A stretch of DNA of 5,099 nucleotides from Microbacteriaceae bacterium (GCA_025463615.1 JAODAU010000272.1:1-5099), one strand, 5' to 3'; numbered from the stretch's first letter, positions 1 through 4,891 are shown. Numbers and translations are program-made. The notes: generated from the letters alone by a model not told the origin.

Positions 1-644
1 GCCCCGGCGAACGTGCCCTCGACCATGGCGCGCGCCTCGTCCGCGTTGAACCCCATGCCGACCGCCGTCTTGGCCAGCTGCTCGATGAGGTAGAAGACGT
101 ACGCGGGGCCCGATCCGGAGATCGTGCCGAGCGCGTCGATCTTCGACTCGGGCACCTCGAGCACGGTGCCGACTGTCTCGAACAGCACGCGCACGATCAC
201 CATGTCGGCCTCGGACGCGCGCGACCCCGCGCTCAGGCCGGTCACGCCGCGACCGATGAACGCGGGCGTGTTCGGCATGGCGCGGATCACGATCCCGGGC
301 ACGATCGCCTCCATGGCTGCCGTGGTGACCCCGGCGGCGATGCTCACGACGATCGCGTCCTGCTCCAGCGCAGGTGCGATCTCGCGCAGCAGGTCCGGCA
401 CCATGGCGGGCTTCACGCCCACGATCACCACGTCGGCCGTCGCGACGGCACGCAGGTTGGCATCCGCGTCGACCTCCAGTGCGAACGACTGCACGCGGTC
501 CGACCGCAGCGGCGCCGCCTTCGCCTCGGTGCGGTTGGTGACGCGGATGTCGTCCACCGACACCGAGGGATCGATGAGCCCGCTGAGAATGGCGCCGCCC
601 ATGGAACCGGCGCCGAGGATCGCGATCGTGGGGAGACTGGTCAT
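1..644 (-). CDS. proC: Pyrroline-5-carboxylate reductase, N-terminal 214 residues (3' end off the window)
   Basis: ProC catalyses the last step of proline synthesis in the cytosol, reducing pyrroline-5-carboxylate with NAD(P)H. The minus-strand frame is open from the ATG at 644 to the window edge, giving 214 residues of a protein that is usually about 270. An N-terminal Rossmann dinucleotide-binding motif GAGSMG sits at residues 11-16. Family signatures follow: VGVKP near 75-79, MPNTPA at 123-128 and SGSGPAY at 176-182. The C-terminal helical dimerisation part is cut after about residue 214. An in-frame ATG at 653 is possible, but its AGG lies only about 1 nt upstream. The ATG at 644 has AGGATGGGG at proper spacing, so I chose 644. 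It diverges from the CDF gene. Identification is firm; only completeness is unknown. Confidence 0.95.
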   Translation of the reverse strand, partial: MTSLPTIAILGAGSMGGAILSGLIDPSVSVDDIRVTNRTEAKAAPLRSDRVQSFALEVDADANLRAVATADVVIVGVKPAMVPDLLREIAPALEQDAIVVSIAAGVTTAAMEAIVPGIVIRAMPNTPAFIGRGVTGLSAGSRASEADMVIVRVLFETVGTVLEVPESKIDALGTISGSGPAYVFYLIEQLAKTAVGMGFNADEARAMVEGTFAG

Positions 645-651
645 GTGCCCC

Positions 652-661
652 ATCCTAGGAT
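652..661. promoter_or_regulatory. Perfect palindrome ATCCTAGGAT shared by the divergent proC and CDF starts
   Basis: The 24-bp gap between the two start codons holds this 10-bp perfect palindrome. On each strand it gives AGGA with 8 nt to the ATG (plus ATG 669, minus ATG 644), an ordinary Shine-Dalgarno position. On each strand it also gives TAGGAT, a TANNNT -10-like hexamer with 7 nt to the ATG, which would make both messages leaderless. I see no convincing -35 on either side. Both readings fit, and which one holds cannot be settled from sequence. If it acts only as a ribosome binding site, the promoters must lie inside the opposite genes. Confidence 0.5.
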
Positions 662-668
662 TGTCGGC

Positions 669-1631
669 ATGAGCACACAGGGCGGAACCAGGGCCATCGT
701 CGCCGCACTCCTCGCCAACCTCGGCATCGCCGTGACCAAGTTCATCGCCTTCTTCTTCTCCGGCTCGAGCTCGATGCTCGCCGAGGGCGTCCACTCGCTC
801 GCCGACACCGCCAACCAGATCCTGCTGCTCATCGGCGGCCGACGGTCGCAGAAGAAGGCCGACGAGCAGCATCCGTTCGGCTACGGCCGCGAGCGGTACG
901 TCTACGCGTTCGTGGTCTCGATCATCATCTTCAGCGTCGGCGGCGTCTTCTCTCTCTACGAGGGTGTCGAGAAGCTGCAGAATCCGCACCCGCTCGAGGT
1001 GCCGTGGCTGCCGATCCTGGTGCTGGTGATCGCGATGGTGCTCGAGTTCTTCTCGCTACGCACCGCGGTCAAGGAGTCCAACCACACGCGCGGCAAGCAG
1101 AGCTGGGTGTCGTTCGTGCGCCGCGCGAAGGCACCGGAGCTTCCCGTCGTGCTGCTCGAGGACACCGCCGCGCTCACCGGCCTTGTGCTCGCCTTCCTCG
1201 GCGTCGGGCTCACGATCATCACGCACAACGGCGTGTGGGATGCGATCGGCACGCTCGCGATCGGCGTGCTGCTGGTGGCGGTGGCCGTCATCCTGGGCAT
1301 CGAGACGAAGAGCCTGCTCGTGGGCGAGGGCGCGTCGCAGGCCGACAGCGACCGCATCCGCGACGCCATCAACGCCGACCCCGAGGTCGAGGCGCTCATC
1401 CACATGAAGACGCTGTACCTCGGGCCGGAGGAGCTCATGGTCGCCGCGAAGGTCGCGTTCGCGGCCAAGATGCGGCTCACGGATGTCGCGACCGCCATCA
1501 ACGCGCTCGAGGCCCGTGTGCGCGAGGCCGTGCCGGTCGCCCGCGTGATCTACATCGAGCCCGACATCTACGTGCACCCGGGCGAGGGCAACCCCTCCAC
1601 CGAGACGATCGTGATCAGGGCGGCCGACTAG
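669..1631 (+). CDS. Cation diffusion facilitator (CDF) family divalent metal transporter
   Basis: This 320-aa membrane protein is predicted to export a divalent metal ion, probably by proton antiport as in the CDF family. Hydrophobic segments lie at about 8-30, 36-56, 78-97, 113-131, 160-184 and 191-211, matching the usual six. A cytoplasmic domain of about 100 residues follows (223-320). The metal site HxxxD is visible in helix 2 (H42, D46). HPFGYGRERY at 68-77 is the conserved loop after helix 2. In helix 5 the usual HxxxD is replaced by an acidic pair E164-D165 (LLEDTAAL), as I recall for the SLC30A9/ZNT9-like branch, so the metal cannot be named safely. A longer frame begins at 645, but the ATG at 669 has AGGA 8 nt upstream and is the natural N-terminus. 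Nothing follows it on the plus strand; the next gene is convergent. Confidence 0.9.
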   Translation: MSTQGGTRAIVAALLANLGIAVTKFIAFFFSGSSSMLAEGVHSLADTANQILLLIGGRRSQKKADEQHPFGYGRERYVYAFVVSIIIFSVGGVFSLYEGVEKLQNPHPLEVPWLPILVLVIAMVLEFFSLRTAVKESNHTRGKQSWVSFVRRAKAPELPVVLLEDTAALTGLVLAFLGVGLTIITHNGVWDAIGTLAIGVLLVAVAVILGIETKSLLVGEGASQADSDRIRDAINADPEVEALIHMKTLYLGPEELMVAAKVAFAAKMRLTDVATAINALEARVREAVPVARVIYIEPDIYVHPGEGNPSTETIVIRAAD

Positions 1632-1655
1632 GCGCCCGCCCGTCTCTGCGCCCAT

Positions 1656-1712
1656 GTGCGTTTTTGTTGGCGTTGGGCAGAATTGTTCGCCCCATTTGCA
1701 ACAAAAACCCAC
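1656..1712. terminator. 14-bp inverted repeat in the convergent gap (candidate two-way terminator or small repeat element)
   Basis: GTGCGTTTTTGTTG at 1656-1669 pairs with CAACAAAAACCCAC at 1699-1712, 13 of 14 positions, around a 29-nt loop. Inside the loop GGGC (1675-1678) can pair with GCCC (1689-1692). It fills the gap between two genes whose stops face each other. A run of five T is read inward on each strand. On the plus strand that run follows a small GCGC/GTGC hairpin (1648-1659, one G-U pair), so it may terminate the CDF message. The large stem does not have the classic form, because its T runs lie inside the stem rather than after it. A mobile or repeated intergenic element is the alternative. 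Confidence 0.45.
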
Positions 1713-1721
1713 GTGAGCTGG

Positions 1722-2159
1722 TCAGAGGATGGGAATTGCTAACAGCCAGAACCTGACTCCGCGGGGGAGGGTGAGGATGACGGTCGAACTCGTTTGCCCC
1801 GGAGAGATGGAAATCTCGCCCGTGTTCTCAAACGTCGTTCCGCACGGCCCGGAATAGGAACCCGACATCGTGAGCGTGAAACGACTGGACGGCGAGCACG
1901 AGACGAAGAACCGGACTGACTTCGTCGTGGAACCGAGTTCATCGATCGTTGCGGTGACGGACCCCTTCCCCTGTTGGTGGAGAAGCGTTGGCACCGATTG
2001 CGCGATATACCTGGAGTTGTGCGGATCAATGACCTCCGAGAGCGGGTCAACCGGTACCGACGGCTGCGCGGTGTGATGCACCGCAGGAGTGCAGCCTGCC
2101 AGGAGCAATAGAGCCAAGGCCGGAATCGCCACCCGTCGTGCTGCACGTGCCTGGATCAT
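1722..2159 (-). CDS. Putative secreted lipoprotein, unrecognised family
   Basis: A 145-aa protein with a clear type II signal peptide: a basic n-region (R5, R8, R9), a hydrophobic run at 10-21 and a lipobox LLAGC with the lipidated Cys at 23. It should be anchored on the outer face of the membrane. The mature part is Ser/Thr-rich and looks beta-rich. Its only two other cysteines, C88 and C106, flank a short TLTMSGSYSG stretch and could form a disulfide. I recognise no domain and assign no function. Hand counting gives about 61% GC against about 70% in neighbours, with more A/T third positions, which fits a recently acquired or weakly constrained gene. The start has GGGA 11-14 nt upstream, a loose fit. 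It stands alone on its strand, between a convergent CDF gene and the end of tadA. Confidence 0.75.
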   Translation of the reverse strand: MIQARAARRVAIPALALLLLAGCTPAVHHTAQPSVPVDPLSEVIDPHNSRYIAQSVPTLLHQQGKGSVTATIDELGSTTKSVRFFVSCSPSSRFTLTMSGSYSGPCGTTFENTGEISISPGQTSSTVILTLPRGVRFWLLAIPIL

Positions 2160-2183
2160 CCCAATCGATTCCCATTCAGTTTT

Positions 2184-2195
2184 GATTACGTAACC
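2184..2195. promoter_or_regulatory. TTACGTAA palindrome upstream of the lipoprotein gene
   Basis: TTACGTAA (2186-2193) is a perfect 8-bp palindrome, and the next outer-but-one pair (G2184/C2195) also matches. It lies 27-34 bp upstream of the lipoprotein start, where an operator or -10 region would sit. On the minus strand TCGACA (2210 to 2205) differs from the -35 consensus at one base, but the hexamer 16 bp downstream (TAATCA) is poor. I therefore call a possible operator, not a defined promoter. Confidence 0.3.
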
Positions 2196-2222
2196 ACGAT
2201 GTCATGTCGAGCGATGGAAAGA

Positions 2223-2242
2223 TGTCCTCACTTTGCGGGACA
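2223..2242 (-). terminator. Weak candidate terminator downstream of tadA
   Basis: TGTCC (2223-2227) and GGACA (2238-2242) form a 5-bp perfect stem with a 10-nt loop. They lie about 30 nt past the tadA stop on the minus strand, followed there by TCTTTCC. The stem is short and the T run broken, so this is tentative. Confidence 0.3.
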
Positions 2243-2272
2243 CACCTGCTGGTCGCACCTGAGCAGAAGTGG

Positions 2273-2746
2273 CTAGAGCTCCGAGCGGCGGGCCTCGAAG
2301 AAATCGAGCAGCAGCGCGGCGCAGGCGGCCTCCTCCACGCCGGCGAAGACCTCGGCTCGGTGCGGCAGGCGGCGGTCGCGCAGGATGTCGTAGACCGACC
2401 CGGCCGCGCCGGCCTTGTCATCCCACGCCCCGAACACCACGACGGGCACGCGGGCCGCGAGGATGGCGCCCGCGCACATCGGGCACGGCTCGAGCGTGAC
2501 GACCAGGGTGGTGTCGGTGAGGTGCCAGTCGCCGGTGCGCTCGGCGGCGGCGCGCAGCGCGAGGATCTCGGCGTGGGCGGTGGGGTCCTGGCGCAGCTCG
2601 CGCTCGTTGCGGCCCTCGGCGATGACTTGGCCCGCGGCATCCAGCACCAGGGCGGCCACGGGCACGTCGCCGTGGTTCGGCGCCAGCCGCGCGCTCTCGA
2701 CCGCCTCGAGCATGCGCGCGGAGTAGAGGGCACGATCGACCGCCAT
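2273..2746 (-). CDS. tadA: tRNA-specific adenosine deaminase (A34 to inosine)
   Basis: A 157-aa cytosolic zinc enzyme that converts the wobble adenosine 34 of tRNA-Arg(ACG) to inosine so that one tRNA reads several Arg codons. The deaminase zinc site is complete: H58 and the proton-shuttle E60 in TAHAEIL, and C88 and C91 in EPCPMC. The TadA-type tail GAWDDKAGAAGSVYDIL (106-122), followed by the HR pair at 129-130, separates it from cytidine and guanine deaminases, as does the normal TadA length. The ATG at 2746 is supported by a full GGAGG (2753-2757) with 6-nt spacing. The frame stays open further upstream into the opposite-strand upp gene, but that part is a shadow. It is divergent from upp across 30 bp, so the two may share regulation, although no common pathway is implied. 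Confidence 0.93.
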   Translation of the reverse strand: MAVDRALYSARMLEAVESARLAPNHGDVPVAALVLDAAGQVIAEGRNERELRQDPTAHAEILALRAAAERTGDWHLTDTTLVVTLEPCPMCAGAILAARVPVVVFGAWDDKAGAAGSVYDILRDRRLPHRAEVFAGVEEAACAALLLDFFEARRSEL

Positions 2747-2764
2747 CCCGCACCTCCACTCGGA

Positions 2765-2770
2765 TAGATT
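2765..2770 (+). promoter_or_regulatory. Candidate -10 (TAGATT) for upp, leaderless arrangement
   Basis: TAGATT fits TANNNT and ends 6 nt before the upp ATG at 2777, so transcription would begin at or next to the start codon. No good Shine-Dalgarno precedes upp (the nearest GGA is 12 nt away), which supports a leaderless message. No clear -35 is seen. In the same 30-bp gap the minus strand has TAGGCT (2777 to 2772) as a possible -10 for tadA. Confidence 0.4.
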
Positions 2771-2776
2771 GAGCCT

Positions 2777-3409
2777 ATGCGAGTACACGTTGCCGACCAC
2801 CCGCTCGTCACCCACAAGCTCACCGTGCTGCGCGACAAGAACACGCCGTCGCCCACGTTCCGCGCGCTGGCGGAGGAGCTGGTGACGCTGCTCGCCTACG
2901 AGGCCACCCGCGACGTGCGCACCGAGACGGTGACCATCGAGACGCCCGTCGCCACGACCACCGGCCTGGCGATCAGCGAGCCGCGGCCGCTGGTGGTGCC
3001 GATCCTGCGCGCCGGGCTCGGCATGCTCGAGGGGATGACGAAGCTCGTGCCCACGGCCGAGGTCGGGTTCCTCGGCATGGTGCGTAACGAGGAGACGCTG
3101 CAGCCCGACATCTACGCGGAGCGCCTGCCCGTCGACCTCTCCAACCGCCAGTGCTTCGTGCTCGACCCAATGCTCGCCACCGGCGGCTCGCTCATCGCGG
3201 CCATCGAATACCTCTTCGCCCGCGGAGCGGTGGATGTCACGGCGATCTGCCTGATCGCCGCGCCCGAAGGTCTCGCCGCCGTCGAGAAGGCCACCGAGGG
3301 TCGCGAGGTGCACATCGTGGTGGGCGCCCTCGACGAGAAGCTCAACGAGGTCGGCTACATCGTGCCGGGCCTCGGCGACGCGGGCGACCGCCTCTACGGC
3401 ACGGTCTGA
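2777..3409 (+). CDS. upp: Uracil phosphoribosyltransferase
   Basis: A 210-aa enzyme of normal family length that joins uracil to PRPP to make UMP in pyrimidine salvage. PILRAGLGM at 75-83 carries the PRPP-contacting Arg. [11 protein letters not shown] at 100-110 is the family's flexible-loop region. DPMLATGGS at 130-138 is the PRPP-binding loop. [17 protein letters not shown] at 193-209 is the uracil-binding C-terminus. All key stretches are intact. The ATG at 2777 starts directly at the conserved N-terminal V-x-x-HPLV-x-HKL block, so no other start is needed. It is probably translated from a leaderless message, since no ribosome binding site is evident. It is monocistronic: a hairpin and a repeat element begin 10 bp past the stop. 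Confidence 0.96.
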   Translation: MRVHVADHPLVTHKLTVLRDKNTPSPTFRALAEELVTLLAYEATRDVRTETVTIETPVATTTGLAISEPRPLVVPILRAGLGMLEGMTKLVPTAEVGFLGMVRNEETLQPDIYAERLPVDLSNRQCFVLDPMLATGGSLIAAIEYLFARGAVDVTAICLIAAPEGLAAVEKATEGREVHIVVGALDEKLNEVGYIVPGLGDAGDRLYGTV

Positions 3410-3419
3410 CGCTCGACCC

Positions 3420-3459
3420 CTTCGAGAGCCTCAGGGACCGGTTGCTGAGGCTCTCGAAG
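3420..3459 (+). terminator. Perfect 15-bp stem after upp
   Basis: CTTCGAGAGCCTCAG (3420-3434) is the exact reverse complement of 3445-3459, with a 10-nt loop. It begins 10 bp after the upp stop, so it can end the upp message or protect its 3' end. It lacks a T tract, and its right arm is part of a repeated unit, so it may be a REP-type element placed here rather than a dedicated terminator. Confidence 0.5.
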
Positions 3460-3484
3460 CACGGTTGCTGAGGCTCTCGAAGCA
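3439..3484. repeat. Perfect tandem duplication of a 23-bp unit, REP-like
   Basis: Positions 3439-3461 and 3462-3484 are identical over 23 bp, with core GGTTGCTGAGGCTCTCGAAG. The inverted half-unit at 3420-3434 gives three copies of the 15-bp core in all, one of them reversed. From memory, sequences of the type GGTYGCTGAG...TCGAAG are dispersed many times in intergenic regions of Microbacteriaceae genomes. This would make the block a member of a chromosomal repeat family. The second copy also supplies TTGCTG at a -35 position for the promoter that follows. Confidence 0.75.
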
Positions 3485-3493
3485 TGTCATAGT
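3465..3493 (+). promoter_or_regulatory. Candidate promoter for the Cys-rich leader and the regulator gene
   Basis: TTGCTG (3465-3470, TTG matching the -35 consensus) and CATAGT (3488-3493, 4 of 6 matches to TATAAT) are separated by exactly 17 bp. The -10 ends 6 nt before the ATG at 3500, so the message would start at or beside that ATG. The -35 lies inside the 23-bp repeat. It is inferred from sequence only. Confidence 0.35.
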
Positions 3494-3499
3494 TGTTGT

Positions 3500-3577
3500 A
3501 TGACTCTGACCGTGCGCGCCCTGATCACCCTCGAGGTGTCTGGCAGCGCGGTCATGTGTTGTCGAATGTGTGCCTAG
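3500..3577 (+). CDS. Candidate 25-aa Cys-rich leader peptide
   Basis: The frame reads MTLTVRALITLEVSGSAV followed by MCCRMCA and a TAG stop. Three of its last six residues are Cys (20, 21, 24), all encoded by TGT, the rarer Cys codon at this GC content, together with a rare CGA Arg codon. There is no Shine-Dalgarno, but a -10-like hexamer is placed for leaderless translation. The stop is 1 nt before the first of a set of hairpins, and the next gene begins 152 nt later. Cys-rich short reading frames that act as cysteine-responsive leaders are known in actinobacteria, and ribosome stalling at TGT TGT would reach the hairpins. Chance occurrence of so short a frame is the main alternative. Confidence 0.4.
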   Translation: MTLTVRALITLEVSGSAVMCCRMCA

Positions 3578-3578
3578 T

Positions 3579-3646
3579 CGGCTCTTTCAGCCGGGTCCGC
3601 GCTAACGGATCCCAGGGTGTCTGCCCCTCATAACGGACGCCACCCT
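3579..3646 (+). promoter_or_regulatory. Leader hairpins between the small frame and the regulator gene
   Basis: Three stems can be drawn. The first is CGGCT/AGCCG (3579-3583 with 3589-3593, loop CTTTC). The second is a 7-bp stem, GGGTCCG (3593-3599) with 3606-3613, with one bulged T and a 6-nt loop. The third is AGGGTG/CACCCT (3614-3619 with 3641-3646). The first two compete for G3593. TAACGGA occurs twice here, at 3603-3609 (inside the second stem) and 3631-3637 (in the third loop). The rest of the stretch up to 3715 shows no gene or clear second promoter. The ribosome binding site AAGGA (3716-3720) lies 9 nt before the ATG at 3730. Confidence 0.35.
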
Positions 3647-3729
3647 CTTCGCACCACCTGCATCATCCCGAAGGATCACACCCTCATCATTACGAGGCCC
3701 TTCACTTTCTGACACAAGGAATTCGACCC

Positions 3730-4452
3730 ATGTCACTCGCAACCATCGATCTCGACCGTCCCGTTCACACTCCCCTCCGACCCGCGCCGCTCGCGGCAGC
3801 GCCGGAGCCGAAGCCCGAGCCGACAGCGGCGCCGCGCATCCGCGCCGTGCCCGCCGGCACCGAGGCCCGCGGCTTTGTGCTCTACGTGGGCGTCGACGAG
3901 GCCAAGGCCCTCGAGGCGGGCACCGACCTCGGCGCCCTCGTCGAGGCGCTGCGCGCCCTCACCACCCAGCTCGTGCCCACCGCGGAGACGTACGCAGCGG
4001 TCGCGCTCGCGCCCCAGGGCGCCGGCGGCCGAGACGTGGATGTCGTGCGTCTCGCCCTGCAGGACCCGTCGGCCCTCGCCAAGCACCGCCAGCACGTCGA
4101 GGAGGAGCCGACCGTTCGCGCCGGCATCGTCGTCGACCTCTCGCGCAAGCGCGTCACCCTGGACGAGGAGCAGGCGCCGCTCACCTACAAGGAGTTCGAG
4201 CTGCTGCAGTACCTGGTGCTGCGCGAGGGCCGCACCATCGACCGCGCGGAGCTCATCGCCTCGCTCTGGTCGCTCGGCGACGAGGATGCCCCGAACGAGC
4301 GCACCATCGACGTGCACGTGCGTCGCCTGCGCTCCAAGCTCGGCGCCTACGAGGAGATCGTGCGCACGGTGCGCGGCGTCGGCTACCGGTTCGACCGGCA
4401 CGCGGATGTCTCCATCCGCCACACCTCCACGCCCAGCCCCGACGTCTTCTAG
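3730..4452 (+). CDS. OmpR/PhoB-type winged-helix DNA-binding protein without a receiver domain
   Basis: A 240-aa cytosolic protein, probably a transcription factor. Residues 11-35 are a Pro/Ala-rich disordered start. Residues 47-113 form an alpha/beta-looking domain I cannot name, beginning RGFVLYVGVDEAKAL; it lacks the Asp-pocket pattern of a response-regulator receiver. Residues about 133-223 are a Trans_Reg_C winged helix. LTYKEFELLQYLVLREG (151-167) is its first helices, NERTIDVHVRRLRSKLG (189-205) the recognition helix and VRTVRGVGYRF (211-221) the wing. The start has AAGGA at 9-nt spacing. A long leader with a Cys-rich small frame precedes it. Its likely input is a ligand or partner rather than phosphorylation. 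The DNA-binding call is firm; the regulon is unknown. I recall similar architectures in Microbacteriaceae. Confidence 0.9.
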   Translation: MSLATIDLDRPVHTPLRPAPLAAAPEPKPEPTAAPRIRAVPAGTEARGFVLYVGVDEAKALEAGTDLGALVEALRALTTQLVPTAETYAAVALAPQGAGGRDVDVVRLALQDPSALAKHRQHVEEEPTVRAGIVVDLSRKRVTLDEEQAPLTYKEFELLQYLVLREGRTIDRAELIASLWSLGDEDAPNERTIDVHVRRLRSKLGAYEEIVRTVRGVGYRFDRHADVSIRHTSTPSPDVF

Positions 4453-4477
4453 CCGGCCCTCTCGAGCCGTCCGGCTC
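4451..4477. terminator. Compact hairpins overlapping both facing stop codons
   Basis: The two convergent genes end 23 bp apart. AGCCGG (4451-4456) and CCGGCT (4471-4476) are exact inverted copies, each overlapping a stop codon. Alternatively GAGCC (4464-4468) and GGCTC (4473-4477) make a tight 5-bp stem with a GTCC loop. Neither has a T tract on either strand. It may end both messages, or transcription may simply run through and overlap. Confidence 0.4.
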
Positions 4478-4853
4478 AGGCCTCGCGTGTCTCCACGAGC
4501 ACGCCGGCCTGCTGCAGGTCGGTGCCGAGACGGTTGGCGAAGTTCTGGAACTGGTCGGCGGTGCGGGATGCCCCGATCGCCCCGCCCTTGAGCGCCGCGC
4601 CCCCGAGGCCCCGGCTCAGCCGCACGACGATGCGGTCGCCGTCCTGGAAGAACTGCACGTCGAACCGCATGTGCATGTCCTTTCCCGCGAACGCGCCCAG
4701 CCACACCGTCTTCGCCTTGCTCCCGCGCGATGCGACGAAGCCGCCCGCCGGGGTCGCCTCGACGCCGAAACCCTGAGCGCTGATCGACGCCGCGACCCGG
4801 TTGCGGGCATCCTCGACCGAGTCGGAGACGAAGTAGTCGTAGCTGCTGGCCAT
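4476..4853 (-). CDS. Conserved-looking hypothetical protein, 125 aa
   Basis: I do not recognise the family. The protein begins MASSYDYFVSDSVEDARNRVAASISAQG, which suggests an opening strand and an amphipathic helix. Alternating strands follow around 39-78 (KTVWLGAF, MHMRFDVQFF, DRIVVRLSR). A Gly/Ala-rich stretch lies at 81-96, and a helix with TADQFQNFANRL runs to the C-terminus. It has no signal peptide, no clear membrane segment and no Cys, so it is probably cytosolic. Codon use matches the other chromosomal genes, so it looks native and real. The frame is open 27 codons further upstream to 4934, but that extension is Cys/Arg-rich and unlike the rest. The ATG at 4853 has a modest GCGGAAAA upstream. 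It converges on the winged-helix gene; a functional link is possible but unproven. Confidence 0.75.
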   Translation of the reverse strand: MASSYDYFVSDSVEDARNRVAASISAQGFGVEATPAGGFVASRGSKAKTVWLGAFAGKDMHMRFDVQFFQDGDRIVVRLSRGLGGAALKGGAIGASRTADQFQNFANRLGTDLQQAGVLVETREA

Positions 4854-4876
4854 GTGTTTTCCGCACTTTCTGTTCG

Positions 4877-4891
4877 GCCGCGACACGCGGC
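4877..4891 (-). other. GCCGCG/CGCGGC hairpin upstream of the 125-aa gene
   Basis: GCCGCG (4877-4882) and CGCGGC (4886-4891) form a perfect 6-bp stem with a 3-nt loop, 24-38 nt upstream of the ATG at 4853. On the minus strand TATCGT (4904 to 4899) is a TANNNT -10 candidate just outside it, which would put the hairpin at the very 5' end of the message. A second small palindrome, TCAGG-CA-CCTGA, is at 4934-4945. All of this is weak evidence. Confidence 0.25.

Noticed and set aside
645..668. An 8-codon N-terminal extension of the CDF protein (ATG at 645)
   Set aside because: It overlaps the proC start region, has no ribosome binding site and adds nothing conserved; the ATG at 669 has AGGA at proper spacing.
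124..672. Plus-strand frame over proC
   Set aside because: It is antisense to an unmistakable ProC and Ser/Thr/Ala-rich without domains.
2747..3313. Upstream extension of the tadA frame over the opposite-strand upp gene
   Set aside because: The added protein is His/Gly/Arg-rich with low complexity, typical of an antisense shadow of a GC-rich gene; GGAGG marks the start at 2746.
3439..3484. CRISPR array
   Set aside because: There are only two direct copies, back to back with no spacers, and no cas genes.
3485..3729. Known metabolite riboswitch in the leader of the regulator gene
   Set aside because: I could not match conserved core sequences of any riboswitch class; only simple stems and the small reading frame are visible.
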